Source of the DNA: an uncultured Flavobacteriaceae bacterium
GTDB lineage: Bacteria > Bacteroidota > Bacteroidia > Flavobacteriales > Flavobacteriaceae
Length of the DNA stretch: 64,000 bases
Direction: 5' to 3'
NCBI GenBank assembly: GCA_947494715.1
Contig: CANLWG010000022.1
Location: 1 to 64,000, forward strand
Shown here: piece after piece, positions 46,517-56,742 of the stretch
Position numbering within the stretch: position 1 is the stretch's first letter
How the letters are laid out: each line of letters starts with the position of its first letter
Translations under genes and position numbers: made by a program
The notes under the pieces: generated by a model
The model's input: only the letters and a program-made list of their open reading frames with translations
What the model was told of the DNA's origin: nothing
The model's database searches: none

Positions 46517-47917
46517 ATGAAAACAAAACGCCAATCCTTTTACAACTCATATGGAATAACGCTCATTGCATTGCTAACCTTACTCCTTACATACAATTGC
46601 AAGCCGTACAACAAAGACCTGAATCAAACCATAAGGGAACATATAGAAAATATTAAGGTGATAAGCACCCATGAGCATCAACTGGATCCTTCCAAACATG
46701 GGATAAAAACAATAAGCTTTTTTGAACAGTTGAAAAGTAGTTACTTATATGATGACCTCATATCAGCAGGAGCGAGTAGAAATAGTACTGCGGAAAAAAA
46801 CCTGGATTCGGATTCGTTGTGGAACTATTACGAGCCATTTTTGAATAGTACCCGTACAACTAGCTACTACCGGCAATTGATCAAGGGGTATCAAAAGCTG
46901 TATGATTTTGAAGGGCCTTATTTTACAAAGGACAATGTCTCAAAACTCAATGAACAATTAGCGGAGAACTACAACAACTACGACTCCTGGTTCAACAAAG
47001 CTTTTGAACTTTCCGGGTTTGATCTAATGTTAGTGGACCAATATTGGAATCCATATGAATTAGATCGTAATACCGGGCAATTTGCATTGGCATCGCAAGT
47101 AAACCAAATGATAATGGCACCACTTTTTAAGGAAAAAGTTCCACCAGAATATTCCTGGATTCATACGGATTATTGGAAAATGGCAAAAAGCCACAACTTC
47201 TCAATGCAAACATTGGAGGAATATTTGACTTTTTCCAATTTTGTGTTTGAAAACTATTTCGCAAAGAATTCCGTTTGTCTCAAAAACTCACAGGGCTACG
47301 ATAGATCTTTGTATTTTGAGGAAGTGTCTTTTGAGGAAGCTGCCGAACTATATCTTAAGGAGCCATCGACCCACACCGAGAGTGAAAAGAAAAAGTTGAT
47401 GGATTTTATGTTTCATTGGATCATCCAAAAAGCCATTCAATACGACATTCCAATCCAAATTCACACCGGATATTTAGCCGGTACGGGAAGGGTTCTGGAA
47501 AATAGCCGGCCATCGCTCTTAAACAATCTATTTATCAAATATCCAAAGGCTAAATTCATTCTTTTTCACGGCGGATATCCATATACTTCCGAATGGATAG
47601 CCTTGGGGAAGATGTTCCCAAATGTTTACCTAGATTTTAGCTGGTTGCCCCAAATATCCCAAATAGTTGCGAAGCGGGTATTGGAAGAATGTTTGGACAC
47701 CGTGCCTTACAACAAAATCCTCTGGGGCGGTGATGAGGTGTATATCGAAGGTTCTGTCGGAGCCCTTGAACTAACTAAGGAAGTTATTGCCGAAGTTCTT
47801 ATAGCCCGAGTAAAAAGAGGCTCACTGACTGTTGATATGGCACTTCTAATAGCCGATCATATTTTCAGAAACAACGCAATTCTACTTTTAGATCTAGAAT
47901 ATAATTTGACCGAATAA
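46517..47917 (+). CDS. Amidohydrolase-superfamily (amidohydrolase_2) lipoprotein
   Basis: 466 residues. Lipoprotein-like signal ending LLTYNC. TIM-barrel metal hydrolase signature: STHEHQ (HxH on strand 1), IQIHTGY (strand 5 His), LFHGGYP (strand 6 His) and WGGDE (strand 8 Asp). Members include decarboxylases, glucuronate-isomerase-like enzymes and amidases; the long insert at about 40-180 resembles the uronate isomerase group. Follows the GGT gene by 30 bases in the rightward operon. Confidence 0.75.
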   Translation: MKTKRQSFYNSYGITLIALLTLLLTYNCKPYNKDLNQTIREHIENIKVISTHEHQLDPSKHGIKTISFFEQLKSSYLYDDLISAGASRNSTAEKNLDSDSLWNYYEPFLNSTRTTSYYRQLIKGYQKLYDFEGPYFTKDNVSKLNEQLAENYNNYDSWFNKAFELSGFDLMLVDQYWNPYELDRNTGQFALASQVNQMIMAPLFKEKVPPEYSWIHTDYWKMAKSHNFSMQTLEEYLTFSNFVFENYFAKNSVCLKNSQGYDRSLYFEEVSFEEAAELYLKEPSTHTESEKKKLMDFMFHWIIQKAIQYDIPIQIHTGYLAGTGRVLENSRPSLLNNLFIKYPKAKFILFHGGYPYTSEWIALGKMFPNVYLDFSWLPQISQIVAKRVLEECLDTVPYNKILWGGDEVYIEGSVGALELTKEVIAEVLIARVKRGSLTVDMALLIADHIFRNNAILLLDLEYNLTE

Positions 47918-47992
47918 AGAGTATTTATTCCATAATTCGAATAATCAAAACTTCATAATCAATAATTATTTTTTTCTTTTTATTTTCTTTTT

Positions 47993-48023
47993 TTTGTTAT
48001 TATTGCTTTTTTTTATTACTTTG
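47993..48023 (+). promoter_or_regulatory. Promoter of the susC-susD pair
   Basis: TTTG at 47993-47996 and TTACTTTG at 48016-48023 (one mismatch from TAnnTTTG) are 19 bases apart, the usual Bacteroidota spacing, within a T-rich tract after the amidohydrolase gene. The susC start follows 25 bases later. Confidence 0.55.
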
Positions 48024-48048
48024 AAAGACTAACTTAAACATAACCAAT

Positions 48049-51000
48049 ATGAAAATTACTCTTTTGAAAAAAATTGTGATGGTTCTCACAGTTTTTGCGT
48101 CCATCAATTTATGGGGGCAGGATGGCAGTGTAACAGGAATCGTTACCGATTCCGACGGCGTACCCCTTCCAGGAGCGAGTGTGGTAGTTAAAGGAACTTC
48201 CACCGGTACCCAAACCGATTTCGATGGTAACTTCGCCATCAATGCTGATTCCAATGCCACCTTGATCTTCAGTTATGTGGGTTTTGCCACGCAGGAAATC
48301 CCCGTTAATGCTCAATCCTCTATTAACGTTTCCCTAATGGCAGATGCGGCGGCACTGGATGAGGTGGTCGTTTTGGGGTATGCCACCCAAACCAGGGGGG
48401 ATCTTACCGGAGCTGTATCCTCTGTGGATATCTCCGAAGCTACCAAGGCACCAATCGTAAATGCGGCTGAGGCTCTCGAAGGTAGGGTTTCCGGGGTCAG
48501 TGTAGTCAATAATGCCCAACCAGGTGGGGCTCCGACCGTACGTATCAGGGGTTTTGGAACTAGTAATAGTAATAATCCATTATATATTATAGATGGTATC
48601 CAAACGGATGATCCATCTATATTGAACAGTATCAACCCGGCCGACATTGATCAGATGAACGTCTTAAAGGATGGAGCGGCAGCTATTTATGGGGCAAGGG
48701 CATCCAATGGGGTAGTGATTATCACTACCAAAGGTGGGGGCTATTACATGGATAAGCCAAGGGTTTCCCTTGAAATGTATACCGGTTTTTCGCGTGCACA
48801 AAACTTACCCGACCTATTAAATCCCCAACAATTCGGGGACGTAATCTGGGAAAGCCTACAAAATGACGGCGTACCTATAGAGCATCCACAATTTGGCAAT
48901 GGGCCGACTCCCGTAGTTCCAAGTCAATTACAGGGTGTACCAGCTAGTGTCACGGTACGTCCAGAAGGGACCAAATGGTTGGAAGAGCTTTATAGGACCG
49001 CGGTTACCTCAAATATTTCCGCGACCATACAAAACGGAACGGAAAGTGGCAAATATCTTTTGTCCATGGGCTATCTGAACAGGCAAGGTATACAGTTGGG
49101 CACAGGGTTCAAAAGAGGGGCTACCCGGCTGAATTCCGAATTCAAGATTTCCGATAGGATCACTGTCGGCCAGCACCTTAACATTTCCTTTTCAAATACC
49201 AAGGGAGATGGTACTAGTAGGGTTCAGGGAGCAATGATAATCAACCCTTTGATACCGGTTTACGATGATGATGGTGAATTTGCCGGTACATATTTGGCAG
49301 GAGCCCAATTGGGCAACTCACGTAATCCTGTAGCCCAAACGTTACGGTCCGCTGATGACTATCGCAAATCACTCCGGGTTTTCGGTGATGTTTACGCCCA
49401 GCTCCAAATTCTCGATGGATTAAGTTTTAAAACCTCCATAGGAGGTGATATACAGGCCTATAATGATAGAAGGTTTCAGCCTTTGGATCCCGAAAATGCA
49501 GAATCGCGAGCCTCCGCACAGTTGGACGAGGAGGACTTTGACCGTTACGAATGGGTATGGAACAATACCTTGAACTATAACAAAAGTTTTGGTGAACATT
49601 CCATTAATGCCCTGGTGGGTATCGAAGCCTTAAGTTTTCGTAGAAGAGGCAAGGATATCAGAAGAACCGACTTTTTGTTCGAGACCCCTGATTTTTATCT
49701 GTTGAGCACGGGAACGGGTACACCCATTGTCGATGACGGTTACGATGAACAATCCTCCCTGTTCTCCATTTTCGGTACGGCAAATTATTCCTACGCCGAC
49801 AAATACCTTCTCACCGCTACGGTCCGCCGGGACAAATCCTCACGATTTAGGGGCGATAACCAAAGTGATATATTTCCATCCTTCAGTGCAGGTTGGGTCG
49901 TTAGCAACGAGGACTTCTTTCCACAGGATGCTCTTGTAAGTAGGTTAAAACTTTACGGTTCATGGGGACAATTGGGCAATCAGTCGCTACCTTCGGATAA
50001 CCCTACGGTAAATATTTCCGAGCTTGGTGAGACTTTCGCAAATTATTCGTTTGATGGAGGCAACTCGATTAGAACAGGAGCTTTTCTAAGTCAGGTGGGC
50101 AACCCAGATCTTCGATGGGAGACCAGTGAATCTACCAACATAGGAGTTGAATTTGGACTCTTTGACAATAAACTTTCATTGAATGCAGAGTATTTTGATA
50201 TAGTTACCAAGGATCTGATTTCCAGGGATAATAGTTTGATAAGCACTACCGCTATCGACGCCGAGGCACCCTTGGTCAACTTGGGGTCTTTTAAGAATAC
50301 CGGTATGGATTTGAGCATTGGATATCAAAACACTACTAAAGGTGGATTTTCCTATGGAATACAGGCGAATATCTCGCATTATAAGAACGAGGTGACCGAA
50401 CTGATCAGTGATTTCCAAATAGGTTGGCCAGACTTTAGGGGGGGTGCCGTTACCCGCACCGCCGTGGGACAGCCTCTATCCTCTTTCTTTGGACGTGTGG
50501 TAGAAGGTATTTTCGCAACAGAAGCAGAGGTTTCGGCCCACGCCGATCAAGGATTTGAAAATCCGGCAGATGGCATAGGAAGATTTAAATATACGGATGT
50601 AAATGGCGATGGTTCCATCAACGATGACGATAGAACCTTTATCGGTTCACCCCATCCCGACTTTACCTATGGCGTCAACTTTAATTTTGCATATAAGGGA
50701 TTTGACCTTTCGGCATTTTTTGCCGGTTCCCAAGGGAATGATATCTACAATTACACCAAGATCTTCACGGATATGCCCAGTTTTTCCAATACCCAACGTA
50801 GTGTTCGTGTTTTGGACTCTTGGAGGCCCGATAACCTTGATGCCACAATCCCGAGGTTAAGTTTTGCGGTACCGAACAACGAGACCCAACCCAACTCTTT
50901 CTTTGTGGAGGACGGTTCGTTCATGCGCCTGAAGAACCTACAGATAGGCTACACCCTCTCAGATAGTATCGTGAATAAGTTAGGCTTGGATACTTTACGG

Positions 51001-51165
51001 TTCTATGTCCAGGGATCTAACCTGTTTACCATTACCGGGTATGATGGTATTGACCCTGAACTTGGCCCAAGGGATAATGGAAACGACAACCTTACCATTG
51101 GTGTGGACAACCAACAGTATCCTTTAGCAGCAATATACACTTTAGGTCTTAACTTAAATTTCTAA
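48049..51165 (+). CDS. SusC/RagA-type TonB-dependent outer-membrane transporter
   Basis: 1038 residues. Signal peptide, then a carboxypeptidase-D-like regulatory domain (GIVTDSDGVPLPGASVVVKGTSTGT, about 25-100), TonB-box-like ALDEVVVLGYATQ, plug domain (ALEGRVSGVSVVNNAQPGG, YIIDG) and the 22-strand barrel ending LNLNF with a terminal aromatic. It forms a lid-and-barrel importer with SusD for oligosaccharides. No STN domain is seen, so no direct anti-sigma signalling. Confidence 0.95.
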   Translation: MKITLLKKIVMVLTVFASINLWGQDGSVTGIVTDSDGVPLPGASVVVKGTSTGTQTDFDGNFAINADSNATLIFSYVGFATQEIPVNAQSSINVSLMADAAALDEVVVLGYATQTRGDLTGAVSSVDISEATKAPIVNAAEALEGRVSGVSVVNNAQPGGAPTVRIRGFGTSNSNNPLYIIDGIQTDDPSILNSINPADIDQMNVLKDGAAAIYGARASNGVVIITTKGGGYYMDKPRVSLEMYTGFSRAQNLPDLLNPQQFGDVIWESLQNDGVPIEHPQFGNGPTPVVPSQLQGVPASVTVRPEGTKWLEELYRTAVTSNISATIQNGTESGKYLLSMGYLNRQGIQLGTGFKRGATRLNSEFKISDRITVGQHLNISFSNTKGDGTSRVQGAMIINPLIPVYDDDGEFAGTYLAGAQLGNSRNPVAQTLRSADDYRKSLRVFGDVYAQLQILDGLSFKTSIGGDIQAYNDRRFQPLDPENAESRASAQLDEEDFDRYEWVWNNTLNYNKSFGEHSINALVGIEALSFRRRGKDIRRTDFLFETPDFYLLSTGTGTPIVDDGYDEQSSLFSIFGTANYSYADKYLLTATVRRDKSSRFRGDNQSDIFPSFSAGWVVSNEDFFPQDALVSRLKLYGSWGQLGNQSLPSDNPTVNISELGETFANYSFDGGNSIRTGAFLSQVGNPDLRWETSESTNIGVEFGLFDNKLSLNAEYFDIVTKDLISRDNSLISTTAIDAEAPLVNLGSFKNTGMDLSIGYQNTTKGGFSYGIQANISHYKNEVTELISDFQIGWPDFRGGAVTRTAVGQPLSSFFGRVVEGIFATEAEVSAHADQGFENPADGIGRFKYTDVNGDGSINDDDRTFIGSPHPDFTYGVNFNFAYKGFDLSAFFAGSQGNDIYNYTKIFTDMPSFSNTQRSVRVLDSWRPDNLDATIPRLSFAVPNNETQPNSFFVEDGSFMRLKNLQIGYTLSDSIVNKLGLDTLRFYVQGSNLFTITGYDGIDPELGPRDNGNDNLTIGVDNQQYPLAAIYTLGLNLNF

Positions 51166-51169
51166 AAAA

Positions 51170-52930
51170 ATGAAAAAGAGATTATTTACTTACACAACGC
51201 TATTTATAGTTTTGCTAGCCTGTAGCGATGATTTTACGGAGATAGCCCCGGTCGGTGCTCTGGCAGATGAGGCACTTGCCAACGAGACCGGGGTCGACCT
51301 ATTGCTAACGGGTGCCTATTCCGCCCTGGATGGTATTAGAAACAATCAAGGTGCCCCGGATTGGGCAGTTTCCGGTGATAACTGGTGGTTCGACGTGATT
51401 TCGGATGATGCCCACAAAGGGAGTACGGATGGTGACCAGCCTGATCTATTTGCACTGGAAATTTTCGATTGGGCCACTGCCAATCCTTATATTTTTGGAA
51501 AATGGAATGGCTTGTATGCAGGGGTAAACAGGGCCAACGCCGTAATTTCATTGATTAACTCCAGTGAGGAAGGTGACCTTACGGCAAAATTGGCCGAAGC
51601 TCGATTTTTAAGAGGTCATTTCAATTTTGAGCTTCAAAAGATTTACGGAAACCCTGCCTATATATCCGATGAAAATTATGCTGCGACTGAATTCAATCAG
51701 CCAAATCCAGGACCAATATGGGAACAGATAGAGGCCGATTTTCAATTTGCCATTGATAATCTGCCCGCAAGCCAAGATGATGATGGGCGGCCCGATTCAT
51801 GGACCGCCAAGGCCTTTTTGGGCAAGGCCCATTTGTTCCAAGCCGATTGGGCACCGGCCTTGGCTTTGCTGAAAGATGTTATAGACAATGGTCCTTACGC
51901 CCTAAACACGGAGTTTGTGGACAACTTTAACGCTGCAGGAGAAAATGGACCGGAATCTGTTTTTGCCATTCAGTTTGCCGCAGATGACGGCCAGTCCTTC
52001 AATGGTAACCGGGGCGGAACGCTCAATTTTCCAGGAGGTGGTCCATTTAATCCTGAAACCTGTTGTGGTTTTTATCAGCCTACGCAGGATTTGGCCAATG
52101 CATACAAGACCGACGGTAGTGGTCTGCCCTTGTTGGACACCTTCAATCAAAGTGATATCGCCAACGATGCCGGCGTAGATACGAATGACACGGCGTATGA
52201 CGCGGACACCAAAACGTATGACCCAAGTCTTGACCCTTTTGTCACCGAACAGGGTCCTCTTGATCCCAGACTGGACTATACCGTAGGTCGTAGAAAAATT
52301 GACTATAACGGTTTTGGAGCTCATCCAGGTAAAATTTGGATTCGAGCCACTTTTGGCGACATCTCCGGGCCTTACTTGCCCAAAAAGAATGTCTATCAAG
52401 CAGGTGAGTTGGGCAACAATCAAGGAACTGGTGCGTGGGGTGAACAACGCTCGGGCATCAACTACAACATCATGCGATTTGCCGATGTGTTGTTGATGGC
52501 AGCAGAGGCCGCAGTAGAAACCAATGATTTGGTCTTGGCCTTGGATTATGTGAACCGAGTTAGGAACAGGGCGAAGAATATGACCTATGTACAGGCACGC
52601 GGTGCTGAGGACGAGGTCATAGAGGGAACCCCTGCCGCCGACTATCAAATTGAACCTTATGCATCCTTTGCCAGTCAGGACTTTGCCAGAAAGGCGGTAC
52701 GTTTTGAGCGTCGTCTGGAACTAGGTATGGAAGGTCATCGGTTATTCGACCTTAGAAGATGGGGCGTAGCGCTGGAAACTATAAATACCTATGCGGAGAA
52801 CGAGGCTCGTACCATACCCAATTTTGGTGACAAGTTTAGGGCCTACGAACCCAAGCATGACTTATTGCCCCTTCCGCTGAACGCCATAGATTTAAGTGGT
52901 GGAATCTTGAATCAGAATGATGGATTTTAA
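51170..52930 (+). CDS. SusD/RagB-type glycan-binding lipoprotein
   Basis: 586 residues, surface lipoprotein with signal ending IVLLACS. SusD-like N-terminal TPR region (FLRGHFNFELQKIYGN) and C-terminal RagB segment (FERRLELGMEGHRLFDLRRWG), both typical. It starts 5 bases after susC and is followed by a strong terminator, so the pair forms a transcript end. Confidence 0.93.
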   Translation: MKKRLFTYTTLFIVLLACSDDFTEIAPVGALADEALANETGVDLLLTGAYSALDGIRNNQGAPDWAVSGDNWWFDVISDDAHKGSTDGDQPDLFALEIFDWATANPYIFGKWNGLYAGVNRANAVISLINSSEEGDLTAKLAEARFLRGHFNFELQKIYGNPAYISDENYAATEFNQPNPGPIWEQIEADFQFAIDNLPASQDDDGRPDSWTAKAFLGKAHLFQADWAPALALLKDVIDNGPYALNTEFVDNFNAAGENGPESVFAIQFAADDGQSFNGNRGGTLNFPGGGPFNPETCCGFYQPTQDLANAYKTDGSGLPLLDTFNQSDIANDAGVDTNDTAYDADTKTYDPSLDPFVTEQGPLDPRLDYTVGRRKIDYNGFGAHPGKIWIRATFGDISGPYLPKKNVYQAGELGNNQGTGAWGEQRSGINYNIMRFADVLLMAAEAAVETNDLVLALDYVNRVRNRAKNMTYVQARGAEDEVIEGTPAADYQIEPYASFASQDFARKAVRFERRLELGMEGHRLFDLRRWGVALETINTYAENEARTIPNFGDKFRAYEPKHDLLPLPLNAIDLSGGILNQNDGF

Positions 52931-52965
52931 AATTTAGTTGAGTTAGTTTGTTAGTTTATTTTTAA

Positions 52966-53000
52966 GGCAGGACACCCGTTGCGGTATCCTGCCTTTCATT
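52966..53000 (+). terminator. Rho-independent terminator after susD
   Basis: Stem arms ggcaggacacc (52966-52976) and ggtatcctgcc (52983-52993) pair with one mismatch across a 6-base loop and are followed by tttcattt. It lies 36 bases after the susD stop. Confidence 0.8.
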
Positions 53001-53207
53001 TAATCTTTATTGATTATGTAATACAAGGTGGCTTTGGTTTAGTACAAAGTCCAGTTATGAAGGCATACAACCAAATAGAAAAGCCTTCAAAAAAGCTATA
53101 CTAAAAATAATAGACTGCATGGCAGGCTTAACTTGATAAATCTAAAATCGCCTTTTAAAATCGAAAGGGCTGTATCTATTGTTTAACTTTATAGTATATG
53201 AGGTAAA

Positions 53208-56200
53208 ATGAAAAAGCAATATTTCTTTTTATATATGGTACTGGTTTCCATGCTTTCCTGTAAAGAAGAAAAAACCACCTTATTCTCAAAAGTTTCCTCT
53301 TCGCACTCGGGAATAACTTTCAACAATCGAATCATGGAAACGGATTCTTTTAATATTTTGACTAGTGAATATATATTCAATGGTGGCGGTGTGGCCCTCG
53401 GAGATTTTAATAACGATAGCAAACCCGATATTTTTTTTACTGGAAATCAAGTCCCAAACAAGTTGTATTTAAATAGAGGAAGCTTTAAGTTCAAAGATGT
53501 AAGTGCACTGGCAGAAATCGAAGCAGAGAAAAAATGGGCCACTGGAGTGACCGTGGTCGACATAAACAATGATAATTTCCTAGATATATATGTTTGTGCC
53601 GCAATGCTCTCTTCCGAAAGTGAAAAGGCCAACATGCTCTTTGTCAATCAGGGTCCGGATAAATCAGGTGTTCCCAAGTTTAAGGAAATGGCCCATGAAT
53701 ATGGAATAGCGGATTCGGGAAATAGTATGAATGCTACTTTTTTCGATTACGACAACGATGGTTTTTTGGATCTTTATGTGTTGAACAATGTTGAAATTCA
53801 TGAACTACCTACCAACTATAGGGAAAAAATTACTGACGGATCCGCATTAAGCAACGATAGATTGTACCGTAACAACGGAGATGGGACTTTTACTGATGTA
53901 ACGCTATCGGCTGGGATTACACTTGAAGGTTTTGGTCTTGGACTTGCAATAGCTGATCTGAATTATGATGGATGGAGCGATATTTATGTAAGCAATGATT
54001 ATCTAACAAATGATATACTTTATATAAACAATAAAGATGGTACGTTCTCTAACCGGATTGATAAACTGATAAAACATCAAAGCAAGTTTTCCATGGGTTC
54101 TGATATATCCGATTTCAACAATGATGGCTTTTTGGACATCTTTACCTTGGATATGTTGGGAGAAACAAACCATAGATTAAAAACAACCATCGGCAATAAT
54201 AAATATACATCATATATTCTCAACGAAAAGTATGGATATGGATACCAATATATGAGAAACATGCTTCAAATGGGAAATGGGATAGGCCTTCCCTATAGTG
54301 AAATCGGCCTTATGGCAGGGGTATCCAGAACAGATTGGAGTTGGTCACCTTTATTTGTGGATATGGACAATGATGGTGTAAGGGATTTGTTGATTACCAA
54401 CGGTTTTCCCCGAGATATTACGGATATGGATTTTGGCGACTTTAACTTTAATGTCCGTAGATATTTGGGTCCTTCCAAAATCTTGGATTCAATTCCAATC
54501 GTTAAAATACCAAATTATGCCTACAGCTATTCCGGTAATGGACACTTTAAGGACGTCGGGAAAGAATGGGGCTTAAATATCCCGTCCTTTTCCAATGGTG
54601 CAGCATTTGCCGATCTGGATACTGATGGTGATATGGACTATATTATAAACAATATTAACGAAGAAGCGTTTGTTTTTGAAAATCAACTCGATAAACAGGA
54701 CAAAGAAAATCATTTTCTGCTGGTCAATTTAAACGGGCCAAAAACCAATACCTCAGGTATAGGAGCCAAAATAGTAGTTAGATTTAAAGATGACACCTTC
54801 CAATATCATGAACATCATCTGAGTAGAGGTTATATGTCTTCAGTACAGGACATTGTTCATTTTGGTTTGGGAAATAAGAAGGATAAAATTAAATCGCTGG
54901 AAATTTTATGGCCGGATGGCAAATACCAAAAAAAGCAAAATATATCGGAAAACCATACCATTACCTTAAATTACGATGAGGCCCTTTCTAATTATGAAAA
55001 TGCCTTTTTTCCATTAGTTCCAAAAAAGACCAATCCCATCTATGAGGAAATATCCAATGAATTGGGAGTCAATTATGTACATCAGGAAAAAGATGTAGTT
55101 GATTATGATGTACAGAGAATCTTGCCACATAAATTGACCCAAAATGGTCCCTGTCTGGCCAAGGGAGACTTAAACGGTGACGGAATCGAAGACTTCATAG
55201 TGGGTAGCTCACATAATTACGCCCCACAAATGTTCTTTCAACAGAAGGATGGGACTTTTGAACGCAAATTGTTATATCAGGATAAGGAAAACCTAAGATA
55301 TGAGGAAGAAGCAATTGTACTTTTCGATCTCGAAAATGATGGGGATTTGGACATGTATTTGGTTTCAGGGAGTAACGAGTTTGTATCGGAAAGCAATTTG
55401 TATGTAGATAGATTAATGATTAATGACGGCAGCGGTAGTTTTACAATCGATAAGAGCTCAATTCCAGAAATCAAAGCAAGTGGATCAACGGTAAAAGCAC
55501 ATGATTTTGATGGAGATGGGTATGTGGATCTCTTCGTAGGAGGAAGAACACCATATGCCCAATACCCAATCCCTGAAGAGAGTTATCTGTTAAAGAATGA
55601 AGGGGGAAAGCTCAAAGACATTACGGAAGAATACGCAGAGGAACTCAGGAATGTGGGTATGATTACAGATGCTGTCTGGGCAGATATCGATAATGATAGC
55701 TTTAGCGATCTAATAGTATTGGGCCAGTTTATGCCTATAACTATTTTCAAAAATCAAGGAACTTCCTTTGAAAAATTGAAGAACAAAAAAATCGATAGTC
55801 TTTTGGGGTGGTGGGAAAGCATCCTTGCAGAAGATTTTGATAACGATGGTGACGTGGATTTAGTAGCTGGAAATTTAGGAGCTAACAACCTTTACCAGCC
55901 CTCCCAAGACAGGCCGATTACTATGTTGGCAAAAGATTTTGACAATAACGGCAATATGGATCCTTTGATGTTTGCTTATTTTAAAAATGATTTTGAGAAT
56001 ACTGATTACAAATCGTTCCCTGTACATTTTTGGGGAGATCTTGTTGGGCAAAGCCCATTATTCAGATCAAAATTTGATTATTATAAAGAGTATGGGAAGG
56101 CAACCCAGCATACCTTGTTGAGTAAAGAAGAATTGAATGGGGCCCTAAAATTAACCGGTAATTGTGATAGAACAGTTTATTTGGAAAATACGGGCAACGG

Positions 56201-56537
56201 AAAATTTGAAATTAGACAATTACCTTGGCAGGTCCAAATAGCCCCCATCAATCGTATGGTGGCCACTGACTTTGATGAAGACGGCCAAAAAGATCTTCTC
56301 CTGATCGGTAATAATTATGGTAATGAGATATTTGTTGGAAGATATGATGCCCTTAACGGAGCTTTACTAAAAGGTAATGGCAACGGTAATTTTACCTTTG
56401 TTCGGTCACAAGAGAGCGGATTTGTTGTAACGGGAGACGCCAAGGATATTGTAAAGATAAAAAATTCCAAGAATGGGGACCCATATATTGTGGTCACTCA
56501 GAATAGGGGAAAAATCAGGATATTCCAAAAAAAGTAG
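53208..56537 (+). CDS. FG-GAP/VCBS-repeat lipoprotein with ASPIC/UnbV domain
   Basis: 1109 residues. Lipoprotein signal ending SMLSC. Many FG-GAP/VCBS-type beta-propeller repeats with Ca-binding DxDxDG-like loops (DFNNDSKPDIFF, DYDNDGFLDLY, DFDNDGDVDLV) at about 55-430 and 620-1080, and an ASPIC/UnbV domain (SRGYMSSVQDIVHFGLG) near 540-600. Such proteins often follow SusCD in marine Bacteroidota glycan loci and may bind carbohydrate on the cell surface. Possible promoter TAACTTTA about 30 bases before the start. Confidence 0.85.
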   Translation: MKKQYFFLYMVLVSMLSCKEEKTTLFSKVSSSHSGITFNNRIMETDSFNILTSEYIFNGGGVALGDFNNDSKPDIFFTGNQVPNKLYLNRGSFKFKDVSALAEIEAEKKWATGVTVVDINNDNFLDIYVCAAMLSSESEKANMLFVNQGPDKSGVPKFKEMAHEYGIADSGNSMNATFFDYDNDGFLDLYVLNNVEIHELPTNYREKITDGSALSNDRLYRNNGDGTFTDVTLSAGITLEGFGLGLAIADLNYDGWSDIYVSNDYLTNDILYINNKDGTFSNRIDKLIKHQSKFSMGSDISDFNNDGFLDIFTLDMLGETNHRLKTTIGNNKYTSYILNEKYGYGYQYMRNMLQMGNGIGLPYSEIGLMAGVSRTDWSWSPLFVDMDNDGVRDLLITNGFPRDITDMDFGDFNFNVRRYLGPSKILDSIPIVKIPNYAYSYSGNGHFKDVGKEWGLNIPSFSNGAAFADLDTDGDMDYIINNINEEAFVFENQLDKQDKENHFLLVNLNGPKTNTSGIGAKIVVRFKDDTFQYHEHHLSRGYMSSVQDIVHFGLGNKKDKIKSLEILWPDGKYQKKQNISENHTITLNYDEALSNYENAFFPLVPKKTNPIYEEISNELGVNYVHQEKDVVDYDVQRILPHKLTQNGPCLAKGDLNGDGIEDFIVGSSHNYAPQMFFQQKDGTFERKLLYQDKENLRYEEEAIVLFDLENDGDLDMYLVSGSNEFVSESNLYVDRLMINDGSGSFTIDKSSIPEIKASGSTVKAHDFDGDGYVDLFVGGRTPYAQYPIPEESYLLKNEGGKLKDITEEYAEELRNVGMITDAVWADIDNDSFSDLIVLGQFMPITIFKNQGTSFEKLKNKKIDSLLGWWESILAEDFDNDGDVDLVAGNLGANNLYQPSQDRPITMLAKDFDNNGNMDPLMFAYFKNDFENTDYKSFPVHFWGDLVGQSPLFRSKFDYYKEYGKATQHTLLSKEELNGALKLTGNCDRTVYLENTGNGKFEIRQLPWQVQIAPINRMVATDFDEDGQKDLLLIGNNYGNEIFVGRYDALNGALLKGNGNGNFTFVRSQESGFVVTGDAKDIVKIKNSKNGDPYIVVTQNRGKIRIFQKK

Positions 56538-56640
56538 ATATTTGCTTTTGAGTTTTTTCATTTTAATACGACATTAATCTAGTCGAATTTCAAATCCGAA
56601 GTTAGGGCATGCTTTTAATTCATCATAAACTTTAGACACT

Positions 56641-56648
56641 TATATTTG
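56641..56648 (+). promoter_or_regulatory. -7 box of the DeoR regulator gene
   Basis: TATATTTG, a perfect TAnnTTTG, lies 94 bases upstream of the regulator start in the gap after the VCBS gene. No convincing -33 element was found at the usual distance. Confidence 0.4.
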
Positions 56649-56742
56649 TAAAAATTAAGAAAAAAAGAAGCAAAAAAGAGATAAAAAAGGTTTTGAAATA
56701 AACACCAGGCTCTGCTTACATTGAAAAATTAAATATTTTAAA

